DNA of 64,000 bases from Cladopsammia gracilis (lineage: Eukaryota; Cnidaria; Anthozoa; Scleractinia; Dendrophylliidae), in NCBI GenBank assembly GCA_022457155.1, contig JAJGOT010000204.1:821501-885500 (forward strand), given 5' to 3'. The notes under the pieces were generated by a model, which saw nothing but the letters and a program-made list of their open reading frames with translations, had not been told where the DNA came from and did not search any database. The translations under genes and the position numbers were made by a program. Below are positions 42,042 to 53,649 of the stretch, piece by piece; the stretch's first letter is position 1; every line of letters starts with the position of its first letter.

Positions 42042-44695
42042 TGAACGTTGTTGATTTGATTCAGGCTAATTTGCTCAGTCTGTGTACACTGCGCGAACGA
42101 CTCGTTTTGCGACACTTGGAATTTATTCACACACGGTTTTGTAATTTTTGATAGCTTGCCATTTTTTTTTGCTAAAATTGGCTTGAATTTCATAATTGGT
42201 AATTTGCATGGCGGCCATGTCAGAAACTGCAAGTCCTGAACGTTGTTGATTTGATTCAGGCTAATTTGCTCAGTCTGTGTACACTGCGCGAACGACTCAT
42301 TTTGCGACACTTGGAATTTGTTCACACACGGTTTTGTAATATTGATAGCTTGCCATTTTTTTTGCTAAAATTGGCTTGAATTTCATAATTGGTGATTTGC
42401 ATGGCGGCCATGTCAGAAACTGCAAGTCCTGAACGTTGTTGATTTGATTCAGGCTAATTTGCTCAGTCTGTGTACACTGCGCGAACGACTCATTTTGCGA
42501 CACTTGAAATTTGTTCACACACGGTTTTGTAATATTGATAGCTTGCCATTTTTTTTGCTAAAATTGGCTTGAATTTCATAATTGGTGATTTGCATGGCGG
42601 CCATGTCAGAAACTGCAAGTCCTGAACGTTGTTGATTTGATTCAGGCTAATTTGCTCAGTCTGTGTACACTGCGCGAACGACTCATTTTGCGACACTTGA
42701 AATTTGTTCACACACGGTTTTGTAATATTGATAGCTTGCCATTTTTTTTGCTAAAATTGGCTTGAATTTCATAATTGGTGATTTGCATGGCGGCCATGTC
42801 AGAAACTGCAAGTCCTGAACGTTGTTGATTTGATTCAGGCTAATTTGCTCAGTCTGTGTACACTGCGCGAACGACTCATTTTGCGACACTTGAAATTTGT
42901 TCACACACGGTTTTGTAATATTGATAGCTTGCCATTTTTTTTGCTAAAATTGGCTTGAATTTCATAATTGGTGATTTGCATGGCGGCCATGTCAGAAACT
43001 GCAAGTCCTGAACGTTGTTGATTTGATTCAGGCTAATTTGCTCAGTCTGTGTACACTGCGCGAACGACTCATTTTGCGACACTTGGAATTTGTTCACACA
43101 CGGTTTTGTAATATTGATAGCTTGCCATTTTTTTTGCTAAAATTGGCTTGAATTTCATAATTGGTGATTTGCATGGCGGCCATGTCAGAAACTGCAAGTC
43201 CTGAACGTTGTTGATTTGATTCAGGCTAATTTGCTCAGTCTGTGTACACTGCGCGAACGACTCATTTTGCGACACTTGAAATTTGTTCACACACGGTTTT
43301 GTAATATTGATAGCTTGCCATTTTTTTTGCTAAAATTGGCTTGAATTTCATAATTGGTGATTTGCATGGCGGCCATGTCAGAAACTGCAAGTCCTGAACG
43401 TTGTTGATTTGATTCAGGCTAATTTGCTCAGTCTGTGTACACTGCGCGAACGACTCATTTTGCGACACTTGGAATTTGTTCACACACGGTTTTGTAATAT
43501 TGATAGCTTGCCATTTTTTTTGCTAAAATTGGCTTGAATTTCATAATTGGTGATTTGCATGGCGGCCATGTCAGAAACTGCAAGTCCTGAACGTTGTTGA
43601 TTTGATTCAGGCTAATTTGCTCAGTCTGTGTACACTGCGCGAACGACTCATTTTGCGACACTTGAAATTTGTTCACACACGGTTTTGTAATATTGATAGC
43701 TTGCCATTTTTTTTGCTAAAATTGGCTTGAATTTCATAATTGGTGATTTGCATGGCGGCCATGTCAGAAACTGCAAGTCCTGAACGTTGTTGATTTGATT
43801 CAGGCTAATTTGCTCAGTCTGTGTACACTGCGCGAACGACTCATTTTGCGACACTTGAAATTTGTTCACACACGGTTTTGTAATATTGATAGCTTGCCAT
43901 TTTTTTTGCTAAAATTGGCTTGAATTTCATAATTGGTGATTTGCATGGCGGCCATGTCAGAAACTGCAAGTCCTGAACGTTGTTGATTTGATTCAGGCTA
44001 ATTTGCTCAGTCTGTGTACACTGCGCGAACGACTCATTTTGCGACACTTGAAATTTGTTCACACACAGTTTTGTAATATTGATAGCTTGCCATTTTTTTT
44101 GCTAAAATTGGCTTGAATTTCATAATTGGTGATTTGCATGGCGGCCATGTCAGAAACTGCAAGTCCTGAACGTTGTTGATTTGATTCAGGCTAATTTGCT
44201 CAGTCTGTGTACACTGCGCGAACGACTCATTTTGCGACACTTGGAATTTGTTCACACACGGTTTTGTAATATTGATAGCTTGCCATTTTTTTTGCTAAAA
44301 TTGGCTTGAATTTCATAATTGGTGATTTGCATGGCGGCCATGTCAGAAACTGCAAGTCCTGAACGTTGTTGATTTGATTCAGGCTAATTTGCTCAGTCTG
44401 TGTACACTGCGCGAACGACTCATTTTGCGACACTTGAAATTTGTTCACACACAGTTTTGTAATATTGATAGCTTGCCATTTTTTTTGCTAAAATTGGCTT
44501 GAATTTCATAATTGGTGATTTGCATGGCGGCCATGTCAGAAACTGCAAGTCCTGAACGTTGTTGATTTGATTCAGGCTAATTTGCTCAGTCTGTGTACAC
44601 TGCGCGAACGACTCGTTTTGCGACACTTGGAATTTGTTCACACACAGTTTTGTAATTGATAGCTTGACATTTCTTTGCTAAAAATGGCTTGAATT
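42042..44695. repeat. 193-bp satellite array, 14 units
   Basis: GTTGTTGATTTGATTCAGGC recurs every 193 bp from about 42047 to 44557, fourteen times. Inner units differ by only one or two bases. The first and last are more diverged (for example CTCGTTTTGCG in place of CTCATTTTGCG), and the array ends in a decayed unit followed by an A-run at about 44700. The minus strand of each unit has a 73-codon open frame, but 193 is not a multiple of three, so the frame shifts in each unit. This is a tandem satellite, not a gene family. Confidence 0.97.
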
Positions 44696-44699
44696 TGTA

Positions 44700-45711
44700 A
44701 AAAAAAAAAACATTTGAATTAGCTCTTCGGCAAATGAACATAGTATTTCCCAGTGTTTCTCAGGTGTAATCTGAAATTGGATGGACAGACATGCTTGGGC
44801 TGTGACAATAAGGGTGCCATAATATCATCACTTAAACATCAGTAAACATCCAACTGTTTAAGTCATTATTAATTGAAGGGCCGAGAGCATAACCAGCCTA
44901 TGTGGAATTTTAGGCCTTACCTATTTTTTCTCGCTCAGCTTTGTCCATTTTTGGCATGTGAACTACAAATTAGTTGCAAAACATTGTTCAGAATTTTTTT
45001 TCTGTTGTTTCTTTCCGTCGTTTTCGAGAAATTCCGTATGCAAAAAAAAATTATAAATAAAAGGCTCCTATTGTAACGCAATATTGCGGTAAGCTTCTGT
45101 TTTCACACTGAAACGGTTCGGTATGTTTTTAAAATTAAACGTAAGCATTTTTGACGAACGCAAAAAAAAAAGTTAATCACTTTCATAATGTCCAGTTCGA
45201 AAAAAAAAAAAGGATGCTGAGCGGGAATCGAACCCGGAGCCGTCCGACGCAAATCCCTAGCGCAAATCCCGGACCCAAACCACTAGACCACCGAGGAACA
45301 CATGCTCAGTTCAGACTAAGTTTTATTATTAAAAGTAGATACGCATCAAAACGCGATTTTAATGTTGCATTGCAAATGTTGCATCCAAATGCGAAACATC
45401 TTGCGGCCGGCCAGCAAGAACTCGGCACTTCGAGCTGCCCAAAGCTGTATTTCAAGTGCCCGCCACGCACAGCGGACCCATCTGCCACTGTCGCAAAAGC
45501 AGGTCGGGAAATCCTACGACAAAACCGAAATGGAGTTCCCGCCCAAAAATTACTGACTACACATGCCACTAAAGTGTCTCATGGCAGCTCACATGCATTC
45601 AGAAACACGTTGTTTTTGGCGAAAACTGAATGTCCAGAATCTCGACATTTTAAGCGAGATAGAGATGTTTGTAAGAAGAGGTTTGACGCTATTTCAATTT
45701 TGTTTCAGACA
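44700..45711. other. TRIM 5' flank with a tRNA-like repeat
   Basis: The 12-A run after the array and general AT-rich DNA precede the tRNA-like sequence at about 45213-45300. TTTTGTTTCAG just before the TRIM ATG looks like a splice acceptor, so an upstream non-coding TRIM exon may lie here. Confidence 0.45.
45213..45300 (-). repeat. tRNA-like SINE head
   Basis: On the minus strand it starts TCCTCGGTGGTCTAGTGGTT (box A) and has CCGGGTTCGATTCCCG (box B). A duplicated GGGATTTGCG in the anticodon arm breaks the cloverleaf, so it is a SINE relic or dead tRNA copy rather than a working gene. Confidence 0.6.
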
Positions 45712-48700
45712 ATGGCATCTGAGGGACTGGAGTGTTCAATCTGTTGCGAGCGTTTTGATGATCAAAAGCTTTGCCCTCGTCTGCTGAGTTGTGGTCACTG
45801 CTTCTGCTCGGGCTGCCTGGAGAAGCTGTTCAGTGATAACTCCATCAACTGTCCCACCTGCAGAAGTGCAGTCTCTGTGCCCGCTGGAGTCAATGGACTC
45901 CCAAAAAATTTTGCACTATTGGATATCATGCTGGCCACACCCAAACACGCAGGAGATGAGGGTTTGCACATTTGCGAAACTTGTGATGATGAGCAACACC
46001 CAGCGACATCCTGTTGCTTGAACTGCAAAGAGGACATGTGCAAGGATGCAGCTCGCTGGCACGCTCGTAACAAGACAAGTCGTGACCACCGCGTTGTCTC
46101 CCTAAAGGAATTGAAGACAAACCCGAAGCTGGCAGCTGCCGACGGTTTTCTGTTCAGAACATAACGATCAATTCCGCTTTTTCGATGAGGAATGCAACCG
46201 TGTCGTCTGTAGAGACTGTGTCACCCTCAAGCACAATGGTCACAAGTGTTTATCACTAGATGACGCAGCTTCAAAGTACCGACAGGAGATGAAATCACTT
46301 GCTTCTAAAGCCAGCACCCATGCCAAGGAGATTAAAGCTGCGGAAACTCTGGTGATGGGTGTGAGACTTGACTTGAAGAAGTCTTACGAGTTACAGGCTG
46401 CTCAGATTCAAGGCACGTTTAAAAAAGTAAGCTTGTCTTTTTATTCTTTCTTTTTCGTTTTCTCATGCATAGATTCAGTTACACTCGAGCCAAAGACGGC
46501 ACGCACTCGCGGTATTCTGAAGGAAATATAAAACTGGTATCATTGGGACATGGATTATGTAAATATCAAGAAAGATGTCTTATTCTCACGTGTCAAGTGT
46601 TCGATTTCTTTAATTGAGGCTCATTTTGAATTTTGCATTCTTTAAAGGGCGGTTTTCCCCTGACGTCACGCTGGTGTACGAAACAAAAGATTTCTCATTT
46701 GTCCTCATAGCTTCTAATACTTTCTTTTTCCCCGTCCACCAGCATGGTCGCCGCAATTTTTCCTTTCGTAAACAAGCGATGCCATTTTAGTGAAAAAGAA
46801 AAATGCAATTCATGTACGAAGAATCGAACCCAGAACCTCTGCATGCTAACATCCCTCCTTCACCACCAGACCACTGGGTTGATACGGCAAACCCAAGAAA
46901 AATTTAAATATAAAAGGTGCTTTTCTTAATGATACATCTATAACCCTAATCCTATCCCTAGATCTAACCTAATCGCGAATCTAGCTTAGGTCTAATAATC
47001 GCTTTACCTACACCCAGTTTTATCAAATAATGACAGCCTACTTTCATCCCAATCCAGGCATAAACTATAGAGCGTTTTCACTGACGTCATTTCAAAATTC
47101 AGAAGCCGTTTTCAATTCCAAAATGTTTATGGATTTGTAGAGAGTGTAAAACTACACATCTGGGCCAAATTTTGAAGCGCAAGAGCATTTAGTTCAAGAG
47201 TTATAGGCGAACGAGTGTTAGACATTTTTAGTAAGAAATGTATGGAGCGGCCATCTTGGTGTACCACTTTGGTACACCAACATGGCGGCCAAAAATTAAA
47301 AGCCTTAATTACACCAAAAATCTCATCACAAAATATTTTATTCACTATAAGTTTCATTAAATCGGCTCATAAGCATCTATAATTCAAAACTAACTTTCAA
47401 CTGGTTCAATTTTGTTGATTTTCACGGCTTATTTGAAATAGCGTGACGGATTGCGTGACACATTTAAAACCTTTATAAATCGGAAGCAAAACATTGCTAA
47501 AACCTGAAACTTTTTGTGATAGATTATAACACTGGTATCCATATACCATGTTAGAAACAGCTTTGTAGGATGTATACTTTAGATTTTTGAATTTTTATGA
47601 CGTCATGTGAAAACGCTCTATAGAGTGCCAAATGGCATCGACAATTAAAAAAAGGCTTGGTTACTAATGAATGTTAATGATGGCATCCACCGTTAAAAAT
47701 GGCATCGCTTGTTTACGAAAGGGAAATCGGCGTCGCCGCTTTTGTCTTTTAAATCCTCAGGGAATTGTTGGAAATCACCTGTTTGTAGAGTGGATGAACG
47801 AATATTTGCAATAATGAATTCATTGATTCACTCTACGCAGGAACGTATGACAGGTAGTGACTGAAAAACACCTAGCTGTATACATGTATCAGAGAAAGAG
47901 AGATTGTTGAGGAACGTTTCTTGTCTCAAGAAACCATACGGTGGTAGAAACGAGAATTGAACTGATGGCCTTCACATCAGAAGTCGAAATTCCGATTAAA
48001 CCTTCATCATTTTATATTTCGTGGATGTTATTATTTTTACTGTTTTTGTAGCTTTATGCCGCACTTACTGCCCGAGAGCAAGTTTTGATGAATGAGTTGG
48101 ATCAGCTCCACAAGACCAAGGAATTCACCCTCACAGAGCAGCAAGACCGTCTGCGCATATTCCAAGCCTGTCTAGAGAGCGCCGTCCAGCGTGCCAGGTC
48201 CACCATCCAGTCCCCAGGCAATGTTGAGCTCCTTGTCACCAGGTCCGATATAGTAGCAACTCTTGGGGCCTTGGAGAGCCAACCACTTGTGCTTGAGCCA
48301 CTAGTAAACAGTGTGATGGAGTTCAATGTCAACCTCGAGCAACTACTGGACATATTCAGTAACGTGGGCGGCATCAGCGACACGTCTACTTGCGCGGCTA
48401 CCACCACTGCGACAGGCTTTGGAATAAGGTACGCACAACCTGGACAAGAAGCGTCCTTCACCATCACTGTACACGACGACCGAGGACGTGCGCGTGGCCT
48501 GCGTGGCGACGTCTTTGTGGTGGAGCTCAAAGAAAAAAACGGAGAAAGGACTGAAGTTAATTTGAAAGACAACTGCGATGGCACCCACAAGGCAACCTAC
48601 ACTATCCCCGCTGAAGCAAAAGCTGATCACACTTTGTCCGTGCTTTTACGTGGCGCTCACATTCAAGGCAGTCCTTTTGTCGTTCTTGTTACTGATGCTC

Positions 48701-48900
48701 CAGTGGGTAAAGTGAGCTGCTACAGGTGTAAAAATCGAACGGAGTCTATGATGTACTATAGAAACAACAATGAGCCGAACCGTAACGATAGTCAGCCCGT
48801 GAATGGATATAGTGCCTTGTGCCATCCTGATTGCATTTATTATGCTAATAACCTTTTTTATGGTACTTTAAAGTGGATCGAACCATATGGTCCATGTTAA
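45712..48900 (+). CDS. TRIM protein, RING-B-box-filamin (TRIM45-like), frameshifted
   Basis: Predicted E3 ubiquitin ligase. Exon 1 is 45712-46426, donor GTAAGC; exon 2 is 48052-48900, acceptor TTTTTGTAG, phase 0. The RING starts CSICCERF, with LLSCGHCFCSGC and CPTC. B-box 1 is CETCDDEQHPATSCCLNC. B-box 2 (CSEHNDQFRFFDEE, HNGHKC) is in the next frame: exon 1 is 715 nt (3n+1), and the first frame stops at 46162-46164, so one base is extra near 46136-46141. A coiled coil spans the exon junction. Exon 2 ends with a filamin-type repeat (FGIRYAQPGQEASFTITVHD, NCDGTHKATYTIP, IQGSPFVVLV). The last 60 residues, after DAPVGKV, match nothing I know; GTAAAG there could be a donor. No NHL repeats. AATAAA is at 48900 and 48959. 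The frameshift could be real (pseudogene) or a sequencing error. Confidence 0.85.
46790..46880 (-). repeat. tRNA-like fragment in TRIM intron
   Basis: On the minus strand AGTGGTCTGGTGGTGAAGG and GGTTCTGGGTTCGATTC resemble box A and box B. The flank ATGGCATCGCTTGTTTACG recurs at about 47699-47718, so this is part of a SINE-like repeat. Confidence 0.5.
47066..47625 (-). mobile_element. ~555-bp TIR element, copy 3
   Basis: In the TRIM intron, inverted relative to copies 1, 2 and 4. The ends CTATAGAGCGTTTTCACTGA and CATGTGAAAACGCTCTATAG are good inverted repeats with TGACGTCA-like inner words. CTACAAAGCTGTTTCTAA appears in reverse complement near 47555-47575. Confidence 0.87.
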
Positions 48901-48964
48901 ATAAAGTACAACAAAGACTTTCGCACTGACAGAGAGCTTACATGTTCGAAGCACGTTCAATAAA

Positions 48965-49234
48965 GATGTTTTAATGACCTGAAGGTGGAGACAAAAAGTC
49001 TTGCACGCTGATATAAATTTCCATCGACAACTACTTATCGTGACTGTAGCGGATTAGTTCAAAGAGCTTTTATCTACCTGCAAAGCTTGTTTCGAATCGC
49101 TTTTTCTATAAACCTTTTTTTACTTTCCAGACTCGCCCGTAAATTGGGATACAAGTTATTACTTTTGCGAATACAATTTTCGCGTGCCAGTGCCGTTCAT
49201 ACAACAAATAGATATCTTGAAACCTTTAAGCCTG
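48965..49234. other. TRIM 3' flank
   Basis: Follows the second AATAAA (48959-48964). No recognised content. Confidence 0.35.
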
Positions 49235-49622
49235 GTTTTCGTAAGTCGGAAAAATCCCAGACAATCAGGGATTTCGCTGTTCGAAATCGTAGACTTTTCC
49301 GATCATCTGGGATGGTCGGAACAAATTGGGAAAATCGGGGGCGTTTCTATTTTCCCGACGCGACCCAGATTTCTGCGATGATCAGCGATTTTCTCGACAT
49401 ATGAAAATCCCAGACGATCGGGGATTTTGCTGTTCCTGACCGTCCCCGATTTTGCCGATATGTCGGGAAAATCGCTTGAAATCTGGCACGCGTCGGGAAA
49501 ATACAAACGCTTCCGATTTGTCCCCGACCATCGGGGATGTCTACAATTTAGTGTTTTCATAAGTCGGCAAAATCTGGGACGGTCAGGAAACAGCGAAATC
49601 CCCGATCGTCTGTGATTTCCAG
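49235..49622. repeat. Degenerate foldback of CGATCGGGGATTT words
   Basis: Variants of AAAATCCCAGACGATCGG, GGGATTTCGCTGTTC and CCGACCATCGGGGAT occur in both orientations. The left end TAAGTCGGAAAAATCCCAG pairs loosely with the right end CCCCGATCGTCTGTGATTTC. It looks like an old palindromic element with several internal inverted copies. Confidence 0.6.
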
Positions 49623-49639
49623 ACATATAGTTCCAGGTA

Positions 49640-51112
49640 CTCCACAACATAAATCAATATCAAAATAAATAACCTATTTAAAAGAAGTTATATAATAATT
49701 ATATAAAATCTGTATTTAACTATTAATATATTAACTGTAAAACAGTCTAAAAGTTATATTATACTATTCTCACTGGTGCCATCCCGCACGAACACTCCCA
49801 AATCCGCTAGAATTCTATTGTTTCTACACCCGTGCATCCGTGAGCCAGTAGGGGGTGGTGTTATGCATATATTAGGTGGTTTTGCATAAATAGGCCGTCG
49901 TTATCCGGTTTATTCCTCTCTTCGTTCTAACGGCCGCCAGACGTCCGCTTGGCGCCCCTCCCTCCTCCCCGCAGCGATGACTAGACGTGTTCTTTCATTT
50001 TTGAGCTCCCGCTCCCTTTCGCCTCCGGGCTCGCTTCTTCCCATAACAACTCATTCTAGCTTGGGGTGTTTGGGAGTGGGGGCTCCAGTGGGAATGTATT
50101 ACTATATGCGCACAGAACGAGACTTGCTTCGATTTGATAAAAAAGTTACAATAAACATAATATATACAGTGAAATCTCTTAAGACAGACACCTGTAAGGT
50201 GGTCACCTCTCTAAGACGGACATCGATTATTGGCGGGTAATGTCCGAATTTTACTTGTTCGTATGTAACTAAACTCTTTATAAGACGGACACCTCCAAGC
50301 CGTGGACAGCTAGAAGAATAGCTCTTTCATTAACCCATGCCATTTACACCCAAACCGCCCAAATTGCCCGTGAGGTGCCACGGACCCGCTACCGTTTGCG
50401 AGTTCAACACTTTTTGCATTAAAAGATGATTTTTTTATGACCAGCTGGATGAAGTAATCTCCAAAACGGGCTTAAATGAAGCGAACCCCTAAATTTGGCC
50501 AGAAATACACACAAGAAAAGCCAGTTAATTTGACTGGTAAAATCGAAGATAATTTTGTTCTTCCCGCCATTTGCCACTTCTTATAAAATATTTTCACTTT
50601 CTCCAACATTTACGTGAAAGTTTTTCCCGTCAAAATGAAGTACCGTGAGTGAAAGGCCAACAACAAAAGGGAAAATAGAGAAAAAATTTTGGTTTGTACG
50701 CATGCTCGAAAAGAAAAAGCGATATACAGACCTTGAAAGGATGTTTAGTTTTCATGTTGCAAACAACGTTTTGGCCAGGTTGGTTGCAATTTCACCAGAC
50801 ATGCCGTGGTCCAAAAGTGCCTTTTAATTGGATGGGCAGTCCACGTAAGACTCGAGGATTTTTGGAAATGGTCAGAAACAACCCCACCTCAAACTTGGTC
50901 TGGTTAAATGTAGTCATGAGCGACTAATGAAATCGATATTATTTGTCTTTTAAATCTCTTATGATCACGTGACAGCTAATTAAAATTTGACTCCCAGGCC
51001 AGGGAGCAGGTTTTGACCATTGAATTCTCAGCAGAATCTTTAAATCTAATGAAGTTTCTTGGTTAGCCAGCCCTACTTCTTTTAAAATATAACAATCTTA
51101 CTTTCAGACGCT
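49640..51112. other. Intergenic with a decayed DNA-element end
   Basis: About 50166-50300 carries CAGTGAAATCTCTTAAGACAG, CTCTCTAAGACGGACAT and CTTTATAAGACGGACACC, the same theme as 25865-25990 and 61400-61555. No gene recognised in the rest. Confidence 0.45.
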
Positions 51113-51405
51113 GCTTTAGCCGCTGTTACACGTAACAATTTTTCGTGCAAACTTGTCTCGCAAAAAATATTGTTGCAAGTTGCACGTACGATTTTTACGT
51201 GTAACGCCGCTTCATCAGAACTGAGTTTTTGTTTTTTAAGTTGCACGAAAAGTTGAATCGTTTTATACTTCTGCAACAAATTTCTTCAAGTTGCACAACA
51301 AAAATACGTGTAACATGGCTCTTGCAACTTGTTTAGCCACACTCTTCAACAAATTTTTTTGAGAGACAAGTCGCAGAGAAAATTGTGACGTGTAACAGCA
51401 GCTTT
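51113..51405. mobile_element. TIR MITE (GCTGTTACACGT family)
   Basis: Ends AGCCGCTGTTACACGTAAC and GACGTGTAACAGCAGC. Inside are repeated TTGCAAGTTGCACG/ACGTGTAAC words in both orientations. No open frame. Confidence 0.75.
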
Positions 51406-51725
51406 GCAAAGAAATAGTTTTGAACAAAAGGCAAAGAGTGTGGTTTGGTCGCGCTGAAAAAGTGCCAAATCTATCGAAATTCAGTTGATATCTTTGGTAC
51501 AAGGTGGCCATAATTTACTAACATTTTTTATTCTTAAACATACCCAAAGTATTGTATTTCATAATACCGAAATATTTCTGCGGGTACATCACTTTTAGAT
51601 TTTGTTCGAAATTTAAAAAATGGACAATTTTCTGAAATTTTCTGAAACAGGCATATTTGCTTTACTGAAATAATCAGTTCCTGATCATTCTATCCTCATG
51701 AATTGTATCTTGAAACTGAGTATTT

Positions 51726-51893
51726 AGAGCAGTTTTCAATTGAGTGTAGTAAAACCAAAACCAAAGTAATTACTCTGACCAATCACAGCAGTCGTAAACA
51801 ATCCAATGAACCAATCAGAGCTAGAAGCAATTACATGTCGGCGGCGCCAAGCGCGGGTAAACGCGTGCGAGCAAGTCACGATTTGTTTTGATT
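51726..51893 (-). mobile_element. CCAAT-rich MITE, truncated copy C
   Basis: It begins with the TIR GAGCAGTTTTCAATTGAGTG and runs through GTAAAACCAAAACC, CCAATGAACCAATCAG and GGCGCCAAGCGCG. It then breaks off near 51893, so the other TIR is missing. Minus orientation relative to copies A, B and D. Confidence 0.8.
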
Positions 51894-51957
51894 TACTTCC
51901 GAGTGGGAATTTCCCCCACCCCCCTCCCTCGATTTTCTTCGCTCGCTCCGACATTTT

Positions 51958-52135
51958 TCGCTCGCCCCCACTATCTGAGAGCCTGGAACAGGCTAAATGA
52001 TAATGAACTTCTTCCTCGTGCATTGTTGAGTTGTAAGAGCACTTGGGGAATTAAAAAAAAAAAAACGCTCGACTCGTGCCAACGCTTCTCTCTTTTTTTA
52101 GTTACCGCGTGCTTATATAACTCAACAATGCACTC
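51958..52135. repeat. MITE half copy and a small inverted repeat
   Basis: CCCCCACTATCTGAGAGCCTGGAACAGGCT-like sequence at 51966-51995 is the right half of the 26494-26662 family. From about 52018 to 52133, GTGCATTGTTGAGTT and AACTCAACAATGCAC are inverted repeats. Confidence 0.6.
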
Positions 52136-53346
52136 CCGAGTCGCGTTTGACTATGTCAACTATCATCTCCATACGGTTTTTGCGTGTTTGTGGTGATCGA
52201 TCGATCTTGGAATTTCAGGATTCCGGCAGTGTTGGTAAACCTACTAAATTTTACTGACTCCCTCCGCAGGGGCATCTTCTCAAGATGCTTATCTTTGAAA
52301 GTAAAAGAATTGTCCTTTTAACTCGATCGGTGGTCGATTGATTTGTTCAAAATATTCACGATGCATCATTTCGCCTGGCATTTCGCATCAAAGGGCTCAT
52401 TGAGGGGTAGGAGTGAGTTTAATGTACCTAAATGTACCTGTTCTTGAACACTATATGGATACCCCAAGAGTGGTCAGCATCAAATATCTCAGTCCTTGTA
52501 ACACCAATATACCTAAGCAATCAGAATTAAGGACACGATCACCCAAGATGAATTCTCTTTAATTGATATTTTGTCAACTTCTTCCCACTATTGCTGTAAG
52601 AAATGTATAGGTACGAGGAAGGAGAATTTGTATTTCACGGGTATTGGGGATTAAAAGGTTAGAGACCTTGAAATCATAGAATGTGTTTATGACGTTCGTG
52701 CGAGCAAGTGACGCTTCTGTCTGCCCTAAGTTCAGCTGGTAGAGCACCGTGTAACTAAACCTGTTCTGAAGTGCATTAAAAAATCCGGTCCATTGAACGA
52801 TCAATATTGTACCTCTCAGTAGTTTAATTTCCTTCCTGTCGCTTGCAGCACTGACGTCACCAAAACGTCGCAAATTTTTCATATTACGGCATACAGCTCA
52901 GCCTCTGATTCTCAGACGATCCGAGGTCAGTCGCTCATTTTAAAATCAGAAATTCAGGCCAACCTAAGCTTTGAATTGCACGGTTTTGTTCATCACCTTT
53001 TCATTTTTTTTATGGCACAACTCCACTGGAATGAAAAACACTCCAATCGACGTCAGTGTGTTATTAGCTGTTATTGTTAACTTGAGTTCAACTCATTTAT
53101 TATTTTTAAAATAGTTCCTTGTTGTAATATCTTATCCTACGAAAGGAAACCGCAAGAATTGTATTTGACTTCCCAACTGTAACTGTACAAGTGGTGTTTA
53201 GTAGGTGCTAAAATAGAAAGTTTTTTCAAATAAATCAAAACTTTATTTACGTATAAGAGAAGTAACTACAAAAGGCTACTGAAAGAATATTCCGGCCAGC
53301 TGCTAATCACGTGCTAATCGGACAATTCAAGTACTAGTCAATTACC
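52136..53346. other. Intergenic with a TTTAAGCCC-family relic
   Basis: About 52465-52668 (GTGGTCAGCATCAAATATC, AATTAAGGACACGATCAC, AGAAATGTATAGG) is a diverged relative of 22651-22866. Nothing else recognised. Confidence 0.45.
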
Positions 53347-53625
53347 ATGCTCTGTAACATTACAATTAAAAAATCTATGTTGATTTTGTTCATGTTATGG
53401 GCTTCTGCATGGCTCAGTACTGGCTTGAAACTGAAAGAAAGTGAAATTCAACTACAAAAATTAACTCAGCCGGCGATGACTTGTAAGTACTGCGGGACGG
53501 ACAAAGCCGGGCCCGTTCACTGCCTCACTGTAATGTGCTGGTTGTGGTTTTGCAAGAGAAAAACAACCGGACGTTGTACCACCGGTATTTCTTGTGCAGG
53601 GAACGATCATCTTGCAACTTGTTGA
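53347..53625 (+). CDS. Possible secreted eight-cysteine peptide
   Basis: Intronless frame of 92 codons. The N-terminal part has a hydrophobic core MLILFMLWASAWLSTG that would serve as a signal peptide. A charged spacer of about 18 residues (LKLKESEIQLQKLTQ) could be a propeptide. The C-terminal 48 residues hold eight cysteines with no adjacent pair and a KRKTTGR basic patch. That layout fits secreted defence or venom-type peptides and coral small cysteine-rich proteins, but I recognise no specific family. Against it, GTAAGT at 53483-53488 inside the frame is a good splice donor. The duplicate at 37.5 kb does not keep the cysteines, and no poly(A) signal is close. Treat as a candidate only. 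Confidence 0.35.
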   Translation: MLCNITIKKSMLILFMLWASAWLSTGLKLKESEIQLQKLTQPAMTCKYCGTDKAGPVHCLTVMCWLWFCKRKTTGRCTTGISCAGNDHLATC

Positions 53626-53649
53626 ATGAGAAGAAAACATATGCAACAT

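Noticed and set aside
42297..44641. Twelve nearly identical 73-residue frames on the minus strand as a gene family
   Set aside because: They repeat every 193 bp, overlap each other and change frame from unit to unit. They are by-products of the satellite.
42042..44695. CRISPR-like array
   Set aside because: Whole units repeat with no unique spacers, and the context is a eukaryotic genome.
46925..46975. Telomere-like CCCTAA units near ATAACCCTAATCCTATCCCTA
   Set aside because: Only two or three imperfect units, no array; chance or a short degenerate motif.
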